Shown: positions 40,614 to 48,938 of the stretch, piece by piece
Numbering within the stretch: position 1 is the first letter of the stretch
How the letters are laid out: each line of letters begins with the position of its first letter
Assembly: GCF_016924665.1 (NCBI RefSeq)
Contig: NZ_JAFFJT010000028.1
Coordinates: forward strand, 1 to 49,716
DNA length: 49,716 nucleotides
Reading direction: 5' to 3'
DNA from: Nocardioides sp. SYSU D00038
GTDB taxonomy: Bacteria; Actinomycetota; Actinomycetes; Propionibacteriales; Nocardioidaceae
The notes under the pieces: model-generated
Told to the model about the DNA's origin: nothing
The model's database searches: none
The model's input: the letters and a program-made list of their open reading frames with translations, nothing else
Program-made: the position numbers and the translations under genes

Positions 40614-41841
40614 CCCGGGCGACCGGCTCGTCGGGAGCCGGCGGCACCAGCCCGGCGGCCAGCGCCCCCAGGGCGGTCGCCAGAGGTCGCTCGGGCGCGG
40701 CCTCGACCAGCGTGCGGCCGGTGACCAGAGCCCGGTCGCAGGAGGCGACGTCGTCGGGCAGGAACCACACCTCCTGTGGCCGGGCGTAGCGCGCCACCAG
40801 CGCCGCGACCTCGCGCTCGCCCCAGGCGACACCCGGCCGCATCCGGTTCACGACCACGTGCACCGGACGGCCCCCGGTGAGATCGGCCAGGTCGGCCAGC
40901 CCGCGGGCCAGCCGGGCCAGGCCCACCGGGTCGGGCGTGCCGACGACGACCAGGTCGTCGGCGGCGTCGATCGCGGCCAGGGTGAGCTGGTTGCGGCCGG
41001 GGCGGCCGGCCAGGTCGGCACCCGGGTCGTCCTCCAGGGAGAAGCCGGTGTCGACCACCACCGTGCCACGGCGGCGGGCGGTGCCGAGGATCGCCTCGGC
41101 CGCCCCCGGACGCAGCTCCGCCCACCGGTCGGCGCGCGGCAGCCCGGTCACCACGCCGAGGTGGCCGCCCAGCGATCGCTCCACGCTCGCGAACCGCTCG
41201 GCCAGCAGGCCGGAGCCGGCCAGCCGGGCCGCGGAGAGCAGCCCGGACACCTCGTCGAGGATGCCGAGCGCCTGTCCGACGGTGCCGCCCCACGGGTCGG
41301 CGTCGAGCAGCAGGGTGCGCCGGCGGCGCCGGGCCAGCTCGGCGGCCAGCCCGAGGGCGACGGTGGTGCGCCCCGGAGCGCCGGCCGGTCCCCAGACGGT
41401 GACGACCCGCCCCGGCCCGTCCGCGTCGGGGTCGCGGGTGGGTTCGGCCGGGACCGTGGCCGCGGTCGGGCCTGGAGCCGGCTGGTCGGCGGCGAGCAGG
41501 GCGTCGGGCAGCGCGTCGAGGCCGCCCTCGGTGACGACCGCCGCCACGCCGATGCGGGCGGCCCGGAGCCGGCCCGCCTCCTCGGCGTCGTCGGCGACCA
41601 CGCCCACGGCCCGGACACCGTGGTGCCGCAGCAGGTCGGTGGCGGCGGCGTCGAGACCGGTGGCGGCGAGGTCGACCGCGGCGGCCCCGGCCTGCCCGGA
41701 GGCGGCCGTGGCGAGCAGGTCGGCGACGTCGACGCAGCGCTTGAGGACCACCAGCCGCGGGTGGGCGCCGAGCCGGGCCAGCGCGGCGCTCTCCCAACGG
41801 GCGCCCGCGGCGAGCACCAGGACGACGACCTTGTCGGCCAT
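40576..41841 (-). CDS. CpaE/Ssd-like MinD-family ATPase
   Basis: A 421-residue protein with an N-terminal receiver-like domain (about 1 to 115; VVVLVLAAGARWESAALARL, GVRAVGVVADDAEEAGRL) and a C-terminal MinD/ParA-type ATPase. The P-loop VVTVWGPAGAPGRTTVALGL has Arg where the deviant Walker Lys is expected, a form typical of actinobacterial CpaE-like proteins. LLLDADPWGGTVGQALG is the switch region. CpaE proteins position the Flp pilus apparatus. It is 1 base downstream of the SAF-domain gene and is separated from the tad operon by 31 kb. Confidence 0.85.
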   Translation of the reverse strand: MADKVVVLVLAAGARWESAALARLGAHPRLVVLKRCVDVADLLATAASGQAGAAAVDLAATGLDAAATDLLRHHGVRAVGVVADDAEEAGRLRAARIGVAAVVTEGGLDALPDALLAADQPAPGPTAATVPAEPTRDPDADGPGRVVTVWGPAGAPGRTTVALGLAAELARRRRRTLLLDADPWGGTVGQALGILDEVSGLLSAARLAGSGLLAERFASVERSLGGHLGVVTGLPRADRWAELRPGAAEAILGTARRRGTVVVDTGFSLEDDPGADLAGRPGRNQLTLAAIDAADDLVVVGTPDPVGLARLARGLADLADLTGGRPVHVVVNRMRPGVAWGEREVAALVARYARPQEVWFLPDDVASCDRALVTGRTLVEAAPERPLATALGALAAGLVPPAPDEPVARVRRRTAGRARRS

Positions 41842-41842
41842 G

Positions 41843-42538
41843 TCAGTCGCGGCGGACGACGGTCAGGCTCGGCGTGTCGACGTCACCGAGCAGCGTGAAG
41901 AACGCGGCCGCGTCGTCCTCGGGCACCGCGACCACGAGCTGGCGGCGACCGCCGGCGCCGAACCCCGCGTCGGCCGGCGGCGCCTCGAGCACCGCCACCC
42001 CGGCCAGCGCGGGGCCGGCGTCGCCCCCGGGTCGGCGCTGCGCGCTCGGCGCCGCCACGACGTAGACGTCGACGACGGCGCCGGGACGCACCGAGCCGGG
42101 CACCAGCTCGGGCTCGACCGACAGCGGCACGTGGACCAGACCGCTGCCGCCCGCCGAGCCCACCGCACCGCGGGGCAGCAGCTCGCCGGCGTCGAGGGGC
42201 CGGTCGACCTCGAGGTCGGCGGGCAGCTCGTCGTCGACGGTGAAGTAGGAGTCGACGGCCCCGGCGTCGGCGAAATGGACCCGCTCGGCGACCAGGTCGG
42301 ACTCGGTCAGCTCGTGCCCGGCGGCGACGTCGCCGGCCAGCGACCAGACCTGCACGGTGTCGTCGGCAGCGGCCAGCAGCCGGGCCCCGCCGACCACCGA
42401 GGCGGCGACGATAGCGACGCCCAGCCAGAGCCTCGGGTCGCGCCACCCTGGTCTCGCCGTGCGCAGCGCGGGCGGTGCGGACGCCGGCCCGTTGGTGGGT
42501 GGGGACGGCGGCAGGGAGGTCCCGAGAGAAGTGACCAC
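41843..42538 (-). CDS. SAF-domain protein (CpaB/RcpC-like)
   Basis: A 231-residue protein with a cytosolic N-terminus, one membrane helix (LWLGVAIVAASVVGGARLL) and an extracytoplasmic SAF domain (VWSLAGDVAAGHELTESDL, LPADLEVDRPLDAGELLPRG) followed by the C-terminal region usual for RcpC/CpaB. CpaB-like proteins serve Flp pilus export. It is the first gene of a two-gene operon with the CpaE-like ATPase and diverges from the HTH gene at 42,640. Confidence 0.8.
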   Translation of the reverse strand: MVTSLGTSLPPSPPTNGPASAPPALRTARPGWRDPRLWLGVAIVAASVVGGARLLAAADDTVQVWSLAGDVAAGHELTESDLVAERVHFADAGAVDSYFTVDDELPADLEVDRPLDAGELLPRGAVGSAGGSGLVHVPLSVEPELVPGSVRPGAVVDVYVVAAPSAQRRPGGDAGPALAGVAVLEAPPADAGFGAGGRRQLVVAVPEDDAAAFFTLLGDVDTPSLTVVRRD

Positions 42539-42639
42539 CCCGACATGATGCAGGTCCGCGGGCGCAGCGTCACGCGCTCGTCCACAGGGTCCCGGCCCGG
42601 GGTCGGCCGGAGGTCGGCCCGGGGTGCGACGATGGACCC

Positions 42640-42888
42640 ATGGCCGACCAGCCGCGGTTCCTCACCCTCGCCGACGTGGCCGAGGTGCTCAACACCTCCA
42701 GCGCCCAGGTCTACGCCCTGGTGCGCCGGGGCGAGCTGCCGGCGATCAAGATCGGCGGGCGCGGCCAGTGGCGGGTGGAGGCCAGCCGGCTGGAGGACTA
42801 CATCCAGCAGGCCTACGCCGAGACCGCCGAGTTCGTCGCCTCGCACCCGTTCGTCGAGCCGGAACAGCCGGTCCAGCAGGAGGGCTGA
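42640..42888 (+). CDS. Small MerR/excisionase-like HTH protein
   Basis: An 82-residue DNA-binding protein with the HTH_17 pattern FLTLADVAEVLNTSSAQVYALVRRGELPAIKIGGRGQWR, where a helix-turn-helix is followed by a short wing, then RLEDYIQQAYAETAEF. The fold is shared by excisionases and the BldC developmental regulators. The chromosomal context, divergent from the SAF/CpaE pair, argues for a housekeeping regulator. No strong ribosome binding site is seen. Confidence 0.85.
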   Translation: MADQPRFLTLADVAEVLNTSSAQVYALVRRGELPAIKIGGRGQWRVEASRLEDYIQQAYAETAEFVASHPFVEPEQPVQQEG

Positions 42889-42906
42889 GCGCAGGGGCTG
42901 GGCTGC

Positions 42907-44259
42907 TCAGCCCACCTCGGAGTCGAGCTCGATGTCCAGCACCCGCTCCTCGCCGTCACGCAGCACGGTGAACTCGAGCGTCTCGCCGCCCTGGTGGGTG
43001 CGGATCGCCACGATCAGCTGGATGCCGTCGGAGATCCGCTCGTCCTCGAGCCGCACCACGACGTCGCCCTTCTCGAGGCCGGCGGCCTCGGCCGGGGAGT
43101 CCTCGACGACCTCCTGGATCTGGGCGCCGTCGCCGTCGCGCTGGCCGGTGACGACCTGCGCGCCGATGACGGGGTAGGTCGCCTCGCCGGTGCGCAGGAT
43201 CTGGTCGGCGGTGATCCGCACCTGCTCGACCGGGATCGCGAACCCGACGCCGATGTTGCCCGACTCGCCGCCGCCCAGGCCGCCGCCGGTGGTGGCGATC
43301 GCCGAGTTGACCCCCACGACCTCGCCGAGGAGGTTCACGAGCGGGCCGCCGGAGTTGCCGGGGTTGATGGCGGCGTCGGTCTGCACCGCACTGATGTACG
43401 ACGCGTCGTTCTCCGCGTCGCCGGTGGTGACCGGGCGCTGCAGCGCGCTGACGATGCCGGCGGTCACGGTGGAGCTCAGGCCCAGCGGCGACCCGATGGC
43501 CACCACCGACTCGCCCACGCGGAGCCGGCGCGAGGCGCCGAGCGCCGCGGGCTGGAGCTCCTTGGCGTCCTCGGAGTAGAGGACCGCGAGGTCGTAGACC
43601 GGGCTGCGGCCGACGATCGTGGCGTCGTAGCGGTTGCCCTCCTCGTCGACGACCTGGATCGCCCCGTCGTCCTCGGCCGCGGAGGCGACCACGTGGTTGT
43701 TGGTGACGACGTGGCCCTGCCGGTCGAGCACGAAGCCCGAGCCGGTCGCTCCCCCGGCCTCGCCGTTGAGCTCGGCGCGGATCTGGACGGTGCTCGGGAG
43801 CAGCTCCTGGGCGACCGCGGCCACCGAGGCGGTGTCGGCGTCGAGGGGCGGCAGCTCGGCGGTGTCGACGTCGCCGAGGCCGCCGGCGACGGTGCCGGCG
43901 CGCGGCCCCTCGTCGTCGACCCGGTCGTAGAGCGCGCTGCCGGCGAACCCGCCACCGAGGCCGAGCACCAGGGCCAGCGCGGCCACCGCGGGGACCCGCC
44001 ACCCACGGCGGCGGCGGACGTGCGGGCGCGGCGCGGCGGGCAGCAGCCGGGTCTGGTCGGTCTGGCCGGGCGGCCCGGGCGGGATCCAGGCGGGCGGCAA
44101 CGACGAGGTAGCCGACGAGGGAGCCGACGAGGGAGCCGACGAGGGAGCCGGGGGCAGGGTGGGCGGCGCGCTCGGGCGGGGACCCAGCACGGGCTGGGTC
44201 GGCTCGGGCTCGGCGATCGGTCCGGGTCCGGGCGACGCCGGCTGCTGCTCGTCGTTCAC
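42907..44259 (-). CDS. htrA: HtrA-like serine protease with PDZ domain
   Basis: A 450-residue membrane-anchored protease. A Pro/Ser-rich cytosolic N-terminus (1 to about 75) precedes one membrane helix (VPAVAALALVLGLGGGFAGSAL). The trypsin-like domain has His in VVTNNHVVAS, Asp in SPVYDLAVLYSE and Ser in INPGNSGGPLVN. The PDZ domain (about 350 to 445) includes VVEDSPAEAAGLEKGDVVVRL. GGAGGA lies 8 bases before the GTG. It follows rseA-sigE on the same strand, matching the mycobacterial sigE-rseA-htrA order, so it likely clears misfolded envelope proteins under SigE control. Confidence 0.93.
   Translation of the reverse strand: MNDEQQPASPGPGPIAEPEPTQPVLGPRPSAPPTLPPAPSSAPSSAPSSATSSLPPAWIPPGPPGQTDQTRLLPAAPRPHVRRRRGWRVPAVAALALVLGLGGGFAGSALYDRVDDEGPRAGTVAGGLGDVDTAELPPLDADTASVAAVAQELLPSTVQIRAELNGEAGGATGSGFVLDRQGHVVTNNHVVASAAEDDGAIQVVDEEGNRYDATIVGRSPVYDLAVLYSEDAKELQPAALGASRRLRVGESVVAIGSPLGLSSTVTAGIVSALQRPVTTGDAENDASYISAVQTDAAINPGNSGGPLVNLLGEVVGVNSAIATTGGGLGGGESGNIGVGFAIPVEQVRITADQILRTGEATYPVIGAQVVTGQRDGDGAQIQEVVEDSPAEAAGLEKGDVVVRLEDERISDGIQLIVAIRTHQGGETLEFTVLRDGEERVLDIELDSEVG
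44102..44149. repeat. 12-bp tandem repeat inside htrA
   Basis: Four copies of GACGAGGGAGCC (the first has one mismatch) lie in the N-terminal part of htrA and encode repeated Ser-Ala-Pro-Ser units on the minus strand. The array keeps frame. Copy-number change would lengthen or shorten the flexible cytosolic linker by four residues per unit without disrupting the protease. Confidence 0.8.
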
Positions 44260-44323
44260 GCGCCCATCCTCCCCGAGGCACCCAACCCCGGCCACATCCG
44301 GCCGGCTCCGAGGCGGTGCCGGC

Positions 44324-44758
44324 TCAGGGCTCCTGGCGGCGCTGCGGACCGACCAGCCCGGCCGGCGCCGGCGTCGGCACCGAGACCGTGGGCGCGCGGC
44401 GGTCGAGGGTGGGTGCGTCGGCGGGCGCGGCACCGAGGGCCAGCACGCCCATCACCGCGGCACCGACCGCGCCACCGCCGAGGGCGACCATGGCCGCCCG
44501 CCGGGGCCGGTGCTCCTGGTGGAGCGCGAGGTACACGTCGCCGGGTGGGAGCCCGAGCAGCGAGCCCTTGAGGTGGGCGGGGGCGCCGCCGCAGTCGAGG
44601 GACAGCCCGGTCAGCCGGGTCTTGACCCAGCCCTCGCGCTCGACGAGGTCGCGGCACTGGTGGCAGGTGTGGACGTGCGCCCAGGCGCGCTCCTCCTCCT
44701 CGCAGCCCATCTGTCCGTCGAGGAGGGCGCTCACCCGGGTGCCGAGGTGCCCGATCAT
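44324..44758 (-). CDS. rseA: RseA-like zinc-binding anti-sigma factor
   Basis: A 144-residue anti-sigma factor. The N-terminal ZAS-type domain has [17 protein letters not shown] (His-x3-Cys-x2-Cys), the usual zinc site. A middle segment ([32 protein letters not shown]) includes a hydrophobic stretch that could be one membrane helix. The Pro-rich tail is variable. Its ATG overlaps the sigE stop (ATGA), so anti-sigma and sigma are made together, as expected for a tight regulatory pair. Confidence 0.88.
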   Translation of the reverse strand: MIGHLGTRVSALLDGQMGCEEEERAWAHVHTCHQCRDLVEREGWVKTRLTGLSLDCGGAPAHLKGSLLGLPPGDVYLALHQEHRPRRAAMVALGGGAVGAAVMGVLALGAAPADAPTLDRRAPTVSVPTPAPAGLVGPQRRQEP

Positions 44759-45354
44759 CCGCGTCCCTGCACGGCGATCGGCCCGGTGGCCGGGCCGGAG
44801 TAGCGCACCCGGCCGGCGGTGGGCGCCCGGTGGGCGAGCGCGGTGCGCAGCATCGCCCGGCCGCGGTGGATCCGGGAGCGCACGGTGCCGATCTTGGCGC
44901 CGAGGATCTGCGCGATCTCCTCGTAGGAGAGGCCCTCGACGTCGCAGAGCACCACCGCGGCGCGGAAGTCCGGCGGCAGGGTCGCGAGCGCGCGCTCGAC
45001 GTCGTCGTCGAACTGCTGGTCGGCGAAGGCCAGGTCGGGGGCCGGGGTCGCGGCGGTCAGCCGGTCGGCCCGCTCGTCGGAGAGCGCATCGAAGCGGATC
45101 CGCTGCTTGCGGCGGGCCTGGTCGAGGAAGAGGTTCGTGGTGATCCGGTGCAGCCAGCCCTCGAAGGTGCCGGGCGTGTAGGTCGACAGCGAGCGGAAGA
45201 CCCGGACGAAGACCTCCTGGGTGAGGTCCTCGGCGTCGTGGCGGTTGCCGGTGAGTCGGTAGGCCAGCCGGTACACGCGGTCGGAGTGGCGCTCGACGAC
45301 CTCGTCCCACGTGGGCACGCCCTCGGTGGGCGGCTGCTCCTGCGGTCGGCTCAT
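44755..45354 (-). CDS. sigE: SigE-like ECF sigma factor
   Basis: A 199-residue ECF sigma factor. Region 2 (about 17 to 85) has [20 protein letters not shown], the -10 recognition stretch [20 protein letters not shown], and region 4 (about 125 to 180) has [22 protein letters not shown] and the helix-turn-helix [16 protein letters not shown]. The ATG is preceded by GGGAG 7 bases upstream. Gene order with rseA and htrA downstream and an O-methyltransferase divergent upstream equals the Rv1220c-Rv1221-Rv1222-Rv1223 arrangement in M. tuberculosis. Confidence 0.93.
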   Translation of the reverse strand: MSRPQEQPPTEGVPTWDEVVERHSDRVYRLAYRLTGNRHDAEDLTQEVFVRVFRSLSTYTPGTFEGWLHRITTNLFLDQARRKQRIRFDALSDERADRLTAATPAPDLAFADQQFDDDVERALATLPPDFRAAVVLCDVEGLSYEEIAQILGAKIGTVRSRIHRGRAMLRTALAHRAPTAGRVRYSGPATGPIAVQGRG

Positions 45355-45514
45355 CTCACGTCTCCCTGCCCCGAACACTCTGCTGACCTCCCTGAACCTA
45401 GGTCTCGTGCCTGAGGAAACCCTGTGAGCGGTGAACGAACGGCGCCCCGGTGGTGTTCCCGCCGTGCCAGCCGAGGTCCGCGGCGCCGCGACCGCACCGC
45501 GATACCTTGACCCC

Positions 45515-46174
45515 ATGCCGAACCCGACCCCGGTCAGCGCCGACAGCTGGAGGTACGCCGAGGACTTCGTCGTCGAGGACGAGGTGCTCACCTCGGCCCG
45601 CGCCCGCGCCGAGGAGGTGGGGGTCGTGGCCATCGGCTCCGGCACCGGCGCCGTGCTGCGCTTCCTCGCCTCGGTGCTCGACGCGCGGGCGGTCGTCGAG
45701 GTCGGCACCGGCACCGGCGTCTCGGGTCTCTGGCTGCTGCGCGGCATGCGCGAGGACGGCGTGCTCACCACCGTCGACATCGAGACCGAGCACCAGCGCC
45801 TGGCTCGCGAGACCTTCGTCGAGGCCGGCATCCCCAACCAGCGCGCCCGGACCATCGCCGGGGCCGCCCTCGACGTGCTGCCCCGGCTCACCGACGCCCA
45901 CTACGACCTGGTGTTCGTCGACGGCGACAAGGCCGAGTACAGCGCCTGCCTGCGCGAGGCCGTCCGGCTGCTGCGCCCCGGCGGCGTCGTGGCCTTCGAC
46001 AACGCCCTGTGGCACGACCGGGTGGCCGACCCCGCGCAGCGCGACCACGAGACCGTCGCGATCCGCGACCTGGGCCGCGAGGTTCAGGCCCACGACGACC
46101 TGGTGCCGGTGCTGCTGCCCGTCGGCGACGGCCTGCTGGTCGCCAAGAAGGAGTGGGCGCCCGACCCGGAGTGA
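45515..46174 (+). CDS. Class I SAM-dependent O-methyltransferase
   Basis: A 219-residue O-methyltransferase of the catechol-type family 3. SAM binding is by [19 protein letters not shown], then [17 protein letters not shown], and the metal-site region includes [17 protein letters not shown] and [15 protein letters not shown]. The ATG at 45,515 ([18 protein letters not shown]) gives the normal N-terminus. It diverges from sigE across 160 bases, an arrangement kept in mycobacteria (Rv1220c). Substrate is unknown. Confidence 0.92.
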   Translation: MPNPTPVSADSWRYAEDFVVEDEVLTSARARAEEVGVVAIGSGTGAVLRFLASVLDARAVVEVGTGTGVSGLWLLRGMREDGVLTTVDIETEHQRLARETFVEAGIPNQRARTIAGAALDVLPRLTDAHYDLVFVDGDKAEYSACLREAVRLLRPGGVVAFDNALWHDRVADPAQRDHETVAIRDLGREVQAHDDLVPVLLPVGDGLLVAKKEWAPDPE

Positions 46175-46181
46175 GGCCGGC

Positions 46182-47741
46182 TCAGCCGCCGACGCCCGCC
46201 AGCGGCTCGGGTCCGCCGAGCCACTCCAGCAGCAGCCGGGCACCGAAGCCGGTGGGTCCGGTGGTCCACTCGTGGCTGTCGGCCGGCGCGTCGCCCACCG
46301 AGGCGACGTCGAGGTGGGCCCAGGGCACGTCGCCCACGAACGCGCGCAGGAACAGCGCCGAGGTGATCGCCCCCGGCCCGCCGGCCGCGTTGTCGGCGTC
46401 GGCGACCTTCGAGGACAGCTTGTCGGCGTAGCTGTCGCTGAGCGGGAAGCGCCACAGCGCCTCGCCCGAGGCGTGGCCGGCGCCGTCGAGGGCGGCGGCC
46501 AGCACGTCGTCGGTGGCGAACAGGCCGCCGACCTGCTGGCCCAGCGCGACCTTGATCGCGCCGGTGAGCGTGGCGACGTCGACGATCGCGGCGGGCTTGA
46601 GCCGGTCGACGGCGTAGGCGAGCGCGTCGGCGAGCACCAGCCGCCCCTCGGCGTCGGTGTTGGTGACCTCGCTGGTGCGGCCGCCGTAGTGGCGGATCAC
46701 GTCGCCGGGCCGCAGCGCGTCGCCGTCGACGGCGTTCTCGGCCGCGGCCACCAGCCCCACGACCCGCACCGGGCAGCCGACGCGGCGCAGCGCGCCCAGG
46801 GTCGCGATCACGACCGCGCCCCCGGTCATGTCGCGCTTCATCGTCGCCATCGCCTCGCCGGGCTTGATCGAGAGGCCGCCGCTGTCGAAGGTGATGCCCT
46901 TGCCCACCAGCACCACGGTCGGCGTCCGGCGGGTGGCCTTCTCGGGCGTGTAGTCGAGCCGCACCAGCCGGGGCTCGCTGGCCGAGGCTCGGCCGACGGC
47001 GAGCAGCCCGCCGAAACCGCCCTTCTCGAGCGCGGCCTGGTCCCACTCACGGAAGTCGAGCCCCGCCTGCTCGGCCACCAGCCGGGCCTGCCCGGCGAGC
47101 CAGGGCGGGTCCTTGAGGTTGGAGGGGACGGTCGCGAGGGTGCGCGAGAGCCAGGCCGCACCGCCGATCGCGACGGCGGAGTCGAGGACGTCGCGGTCGG
47201 CGTCGGGGTCGAGGCCGGTGAGCACCAGGCTGGCCGGCGGGCAGCCCTCGGGCGGCCCGGAGCGCCACTGGAACGAGAACGCGCCAAGCATCGCCCCGGC
47301 CACGAAGGGTCGCAGCGCGGTCGCGGGGTCGAGCGACGGGATCGCAGTGGCCACCGCCCGCCGGTCGCGGGCGGCCCGGGCCAGCGCCGCACCGGCACGC
47401 CGGAAGTCGGTCGCGGTCTGCGCGCCGACGCCGACGAGCAGCACCCAGCGCAGGTCGGCGTTGTCGGGCCCGCCCAGGGGGACGGGCACCGCGGTCACCT
47501 GGCCGGTGCGACCGGTCGCGGCGTCGAGCTCGAGCACGGACAGCAGGTCGAGGCCGAGTCGGTCGCCCACCTCCTCGGCGCCGGGGCCGAGGAGCACGCG
47601 CGCCTCGTCGCCGTCGGCAGGGTCGGCGGGCAGCACCGGGAGCGCCACCACGTCGACCCCCGGGACGGCGTGCGGCAGCAGCGGGCTGAGCGCGAGCTGG
47701 GGTGGGGTGACCCGGGACGGGAGGGCGGCCTGTCGCGCCAC
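46182..47741 (-). CDS. pepA: Leucyl aminopeptidase (M17)
   Basis: A 519-residue M17 aminopeptidase that removes N-terminal residues from peptides in the cytosol. The C-terminal catalytic domain has VLVGKGITFDSGGLSIKP, TMKRDMTGGAVV and NTDAEGRLVLADAL, carrying the metal ligands and catalytic Arg. The N-terminal domain (1 to about 170) is variable as usual. The GTG at 47,741 is chosen because the longer frame would run into the DUF3117 gene. It converges with the O-methyltransferase (7-base gap). Confidence 0.92.
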   Translation of the reverse strand: MARQAALPSRVTPPQLALSPLLPHAVPGVDVVALPVLPADPADGDEARVLLGPGAEEVGDRLGLDLLSVLELDAATGRTGQVTAVPVPLGGPDNADLRWVLLVGVGAQTATDFRRAGAALARAARDRRAVATAIPSLDPATALRPFVAGAMLGAFSFQWRSGPPEGCPPASLVLTGLDPDADRDVLDSAVAIGGAAWLSRTLATVPSNLKDPPWLAGQARLVAEQAGLDFREWDQAALEKGGFGGLLAVGRASASEPRLVRLDYTPEKATRRTPTVVLVGKGITFDSGGLSIKPGEAMATMKRDMTGGAVVIATLGALRRVGCPVRVVGLVAAAENAVDGDALRPGDVIRHYGGRTSEVTNTDAEGRLVLADALAYAVDRLKPAAIVDVATLTGAIKVALGQQVGGLFATDDVLAAALDGAGHASGEALWRFPLSDSYADKLSSKVADADNAAGGPGAITSALFLRAFVGDVPWAHLDVASVGDAPADSHEWTTGPTGFGARLLLEWLGGPEPLAGVGG

Positions 47742-47769
47742 GGACGTCAGCGGCTGACCGGGCGGCCGA

Positions 47770-47937
47770 TCACCCGACGACGTCCTTGAGGGCGTCACCG
47801 AGCGCGCCGGCTTCCTCGGCGTTGAGCTCCACCACGAGGCGGCCACCGCCTTCGAGAGGGACGCGCATCACGATGCCGCGGCCTTCCTTGGTGACCTCCA
47901 GGGGACCGTCACCGGTCCGGGGCTTCATCGCCGCCAT
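47770..47937 (-). CDS. DUF3117 protein (55 aa)
   Basis: A 55-residue protein, MAAMKPRTGDGPLEVTKE followed by GRGIVMRVPLEGGGRLVVEL and an acidic helix. This is the highly conserved actinobacterial DUF3117 family (M. tuberculosis Rv1211 type), of unknown function. It is upstream of the aminopeptidase on the same strand, 28 bases from that start, so the two may be cotranscribed. The start Met-Ala-Ala-Met agrees with the family consensus. Confidence 0.92.
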   Translation of the reverse strand: MAAMKPRTGDGPLEVTKEGRGIVMRVPLEGGGRLVVELNAEEAGALGDALKDVVG

Positions 47938-48110
47938 GCGGCACCTCGACTTTCTCGCCGTTCCAGGGCCCGCCCGAGGACAGGGCAGTGCGGGCCGATC
48001 TGGGTCCAGTATCCCCTATCGCACCCACCTGCGCCGACCGCAGCCACCGAACCGGGGGTCGACGGGCCGGGTGCGGCCCTCCGGCGTCGGGGTCGGGCAG
48101 ACTGCCCCCC

Positions 48111-48917
48111 ATGACCGAGACCCCCTCGACCGGCCCGGTGACCTACACCCTCGTCGACGGCGTCGGCACCATCACGCTGTCGCGTCCCGAGGCGATGAAC
48201 AGCCTCGACGTGGCCACCAAGGAGCTGCTGCGCGACACCGTGCAGCAGGTCGCCGACGACCCCGCGGTCCGCTGCGTGGTGCTCACCGGCTCCGGCCGCG
48301 CGTTCTGCACCGGCCAGGACCTCAAGGAGCACATCCGGATCCTGGAGAGCTCGTCGTCGGACCAGCTCTTCCGCACCGTCGAGGAGCACTACAACCCGAT
48401 CGTCAGCGCCCTGGCCTCGATGCCGAAGCCGGTGATCGCGGCGGTCAACGGTGTCGCGGCGGGCGCCGGGGCGAGCCTGGCCTTCGCCTGCGACCTGCGG
48501 GTGGTGGCCGACACGGCCGGCTTCAACCTGGCGTTCGCGAACGTCGCGCTCTCGTGCGACACCGGTGCCAGCTGGACCCTGCAGCGGCTGGTCGGGCCGG
48601 CCCGCGCGCTGGAGCTGCTCTACTTCCCCCGCACGATCAGCGCCACGGAGGCACTCGAGCTCGGGCTCGCCACCCAGGTGGTCGCGGCCGACCAGCTCGA
48701 GGCGACCGTCGGGCGGCTGGCCGCCCGCCTGGCCGAGGGCCCCACGGTCGCGCTGGGCGCGATGCGGCGCTCGGTCTGGTACGCCGGGGCGCACACCTTC
48801 GAGGAGTCGCTGGCCTTCGAGGGCGAGCGGATGACCGAGACCGGCGCCACCGCCGACCACCGCGCCGCGGTCGCAGCGTTCGTCGCCAAGGAGAAGCCGG
48901 CCTTCGAGGGGCGCTGA
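48111..48917 (+). CDS. Enoyl-CoA hydratase/isomerase family protein
   Basis: A 268-residue crotonase-fold enzyme. Oxyanion-hole segments are GSGRAFCTGQDLKEH and AAVNGVAAGAGASLAFACDL, and FANVALSCDTGASWTLQRLVG covers the catalytic region. The Cys-Asp-Thr-Gly stretch with Asp fits PaaG-like isomerases or hydratases more than the classical two-Glu hydratase (the position usually holding Glu164 reads Asp). It could act in fatty acid or phenylacetate breakdown. The ATG at 48,111 is close to no obvious ribosome binding site, so the mRNA may be leaderless. Confidence 0.88.
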   Translation: MTETPSTGPVTYTLVDGVGTITLSRPEAMNSLDVATKELLRDTVQQVADDPAVRCVVLTGSGRAFCTGQDLKEHIRILESSSSDQLFRTVEEHYNPIVSALASMPKPVIAAVNGVAAGAGASLAFACDLRVVADTAGFNLAFANVALSCDTGASWTLQRLVGPARALELLYFPRTISATEALELGLATQVVAADQLEATVGRLAARLAEGPTVALGAMRRSVWYAGAHTFEESLAFEGERMTETGATADHRAAVAAFVAKEKPAFEGR

Positions 48918-48938
48918 GGGAGGCTGGGCCGGTGCCGG

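Noticed and set aside
42640..42888. Excisionase of a second mobile element
   Set aside because: No integrase, att repeat or element gene is nearby. The flanks are chromosomal, so a BldC-like regulator is more likely.
46182..47846. Longer aminopeptidase starting at 47,846
   Set aside because: It would overlap most of the DUF3117 gene in another frame, and the extension has the Arg/Ser/Pro bias of a shadow frame.
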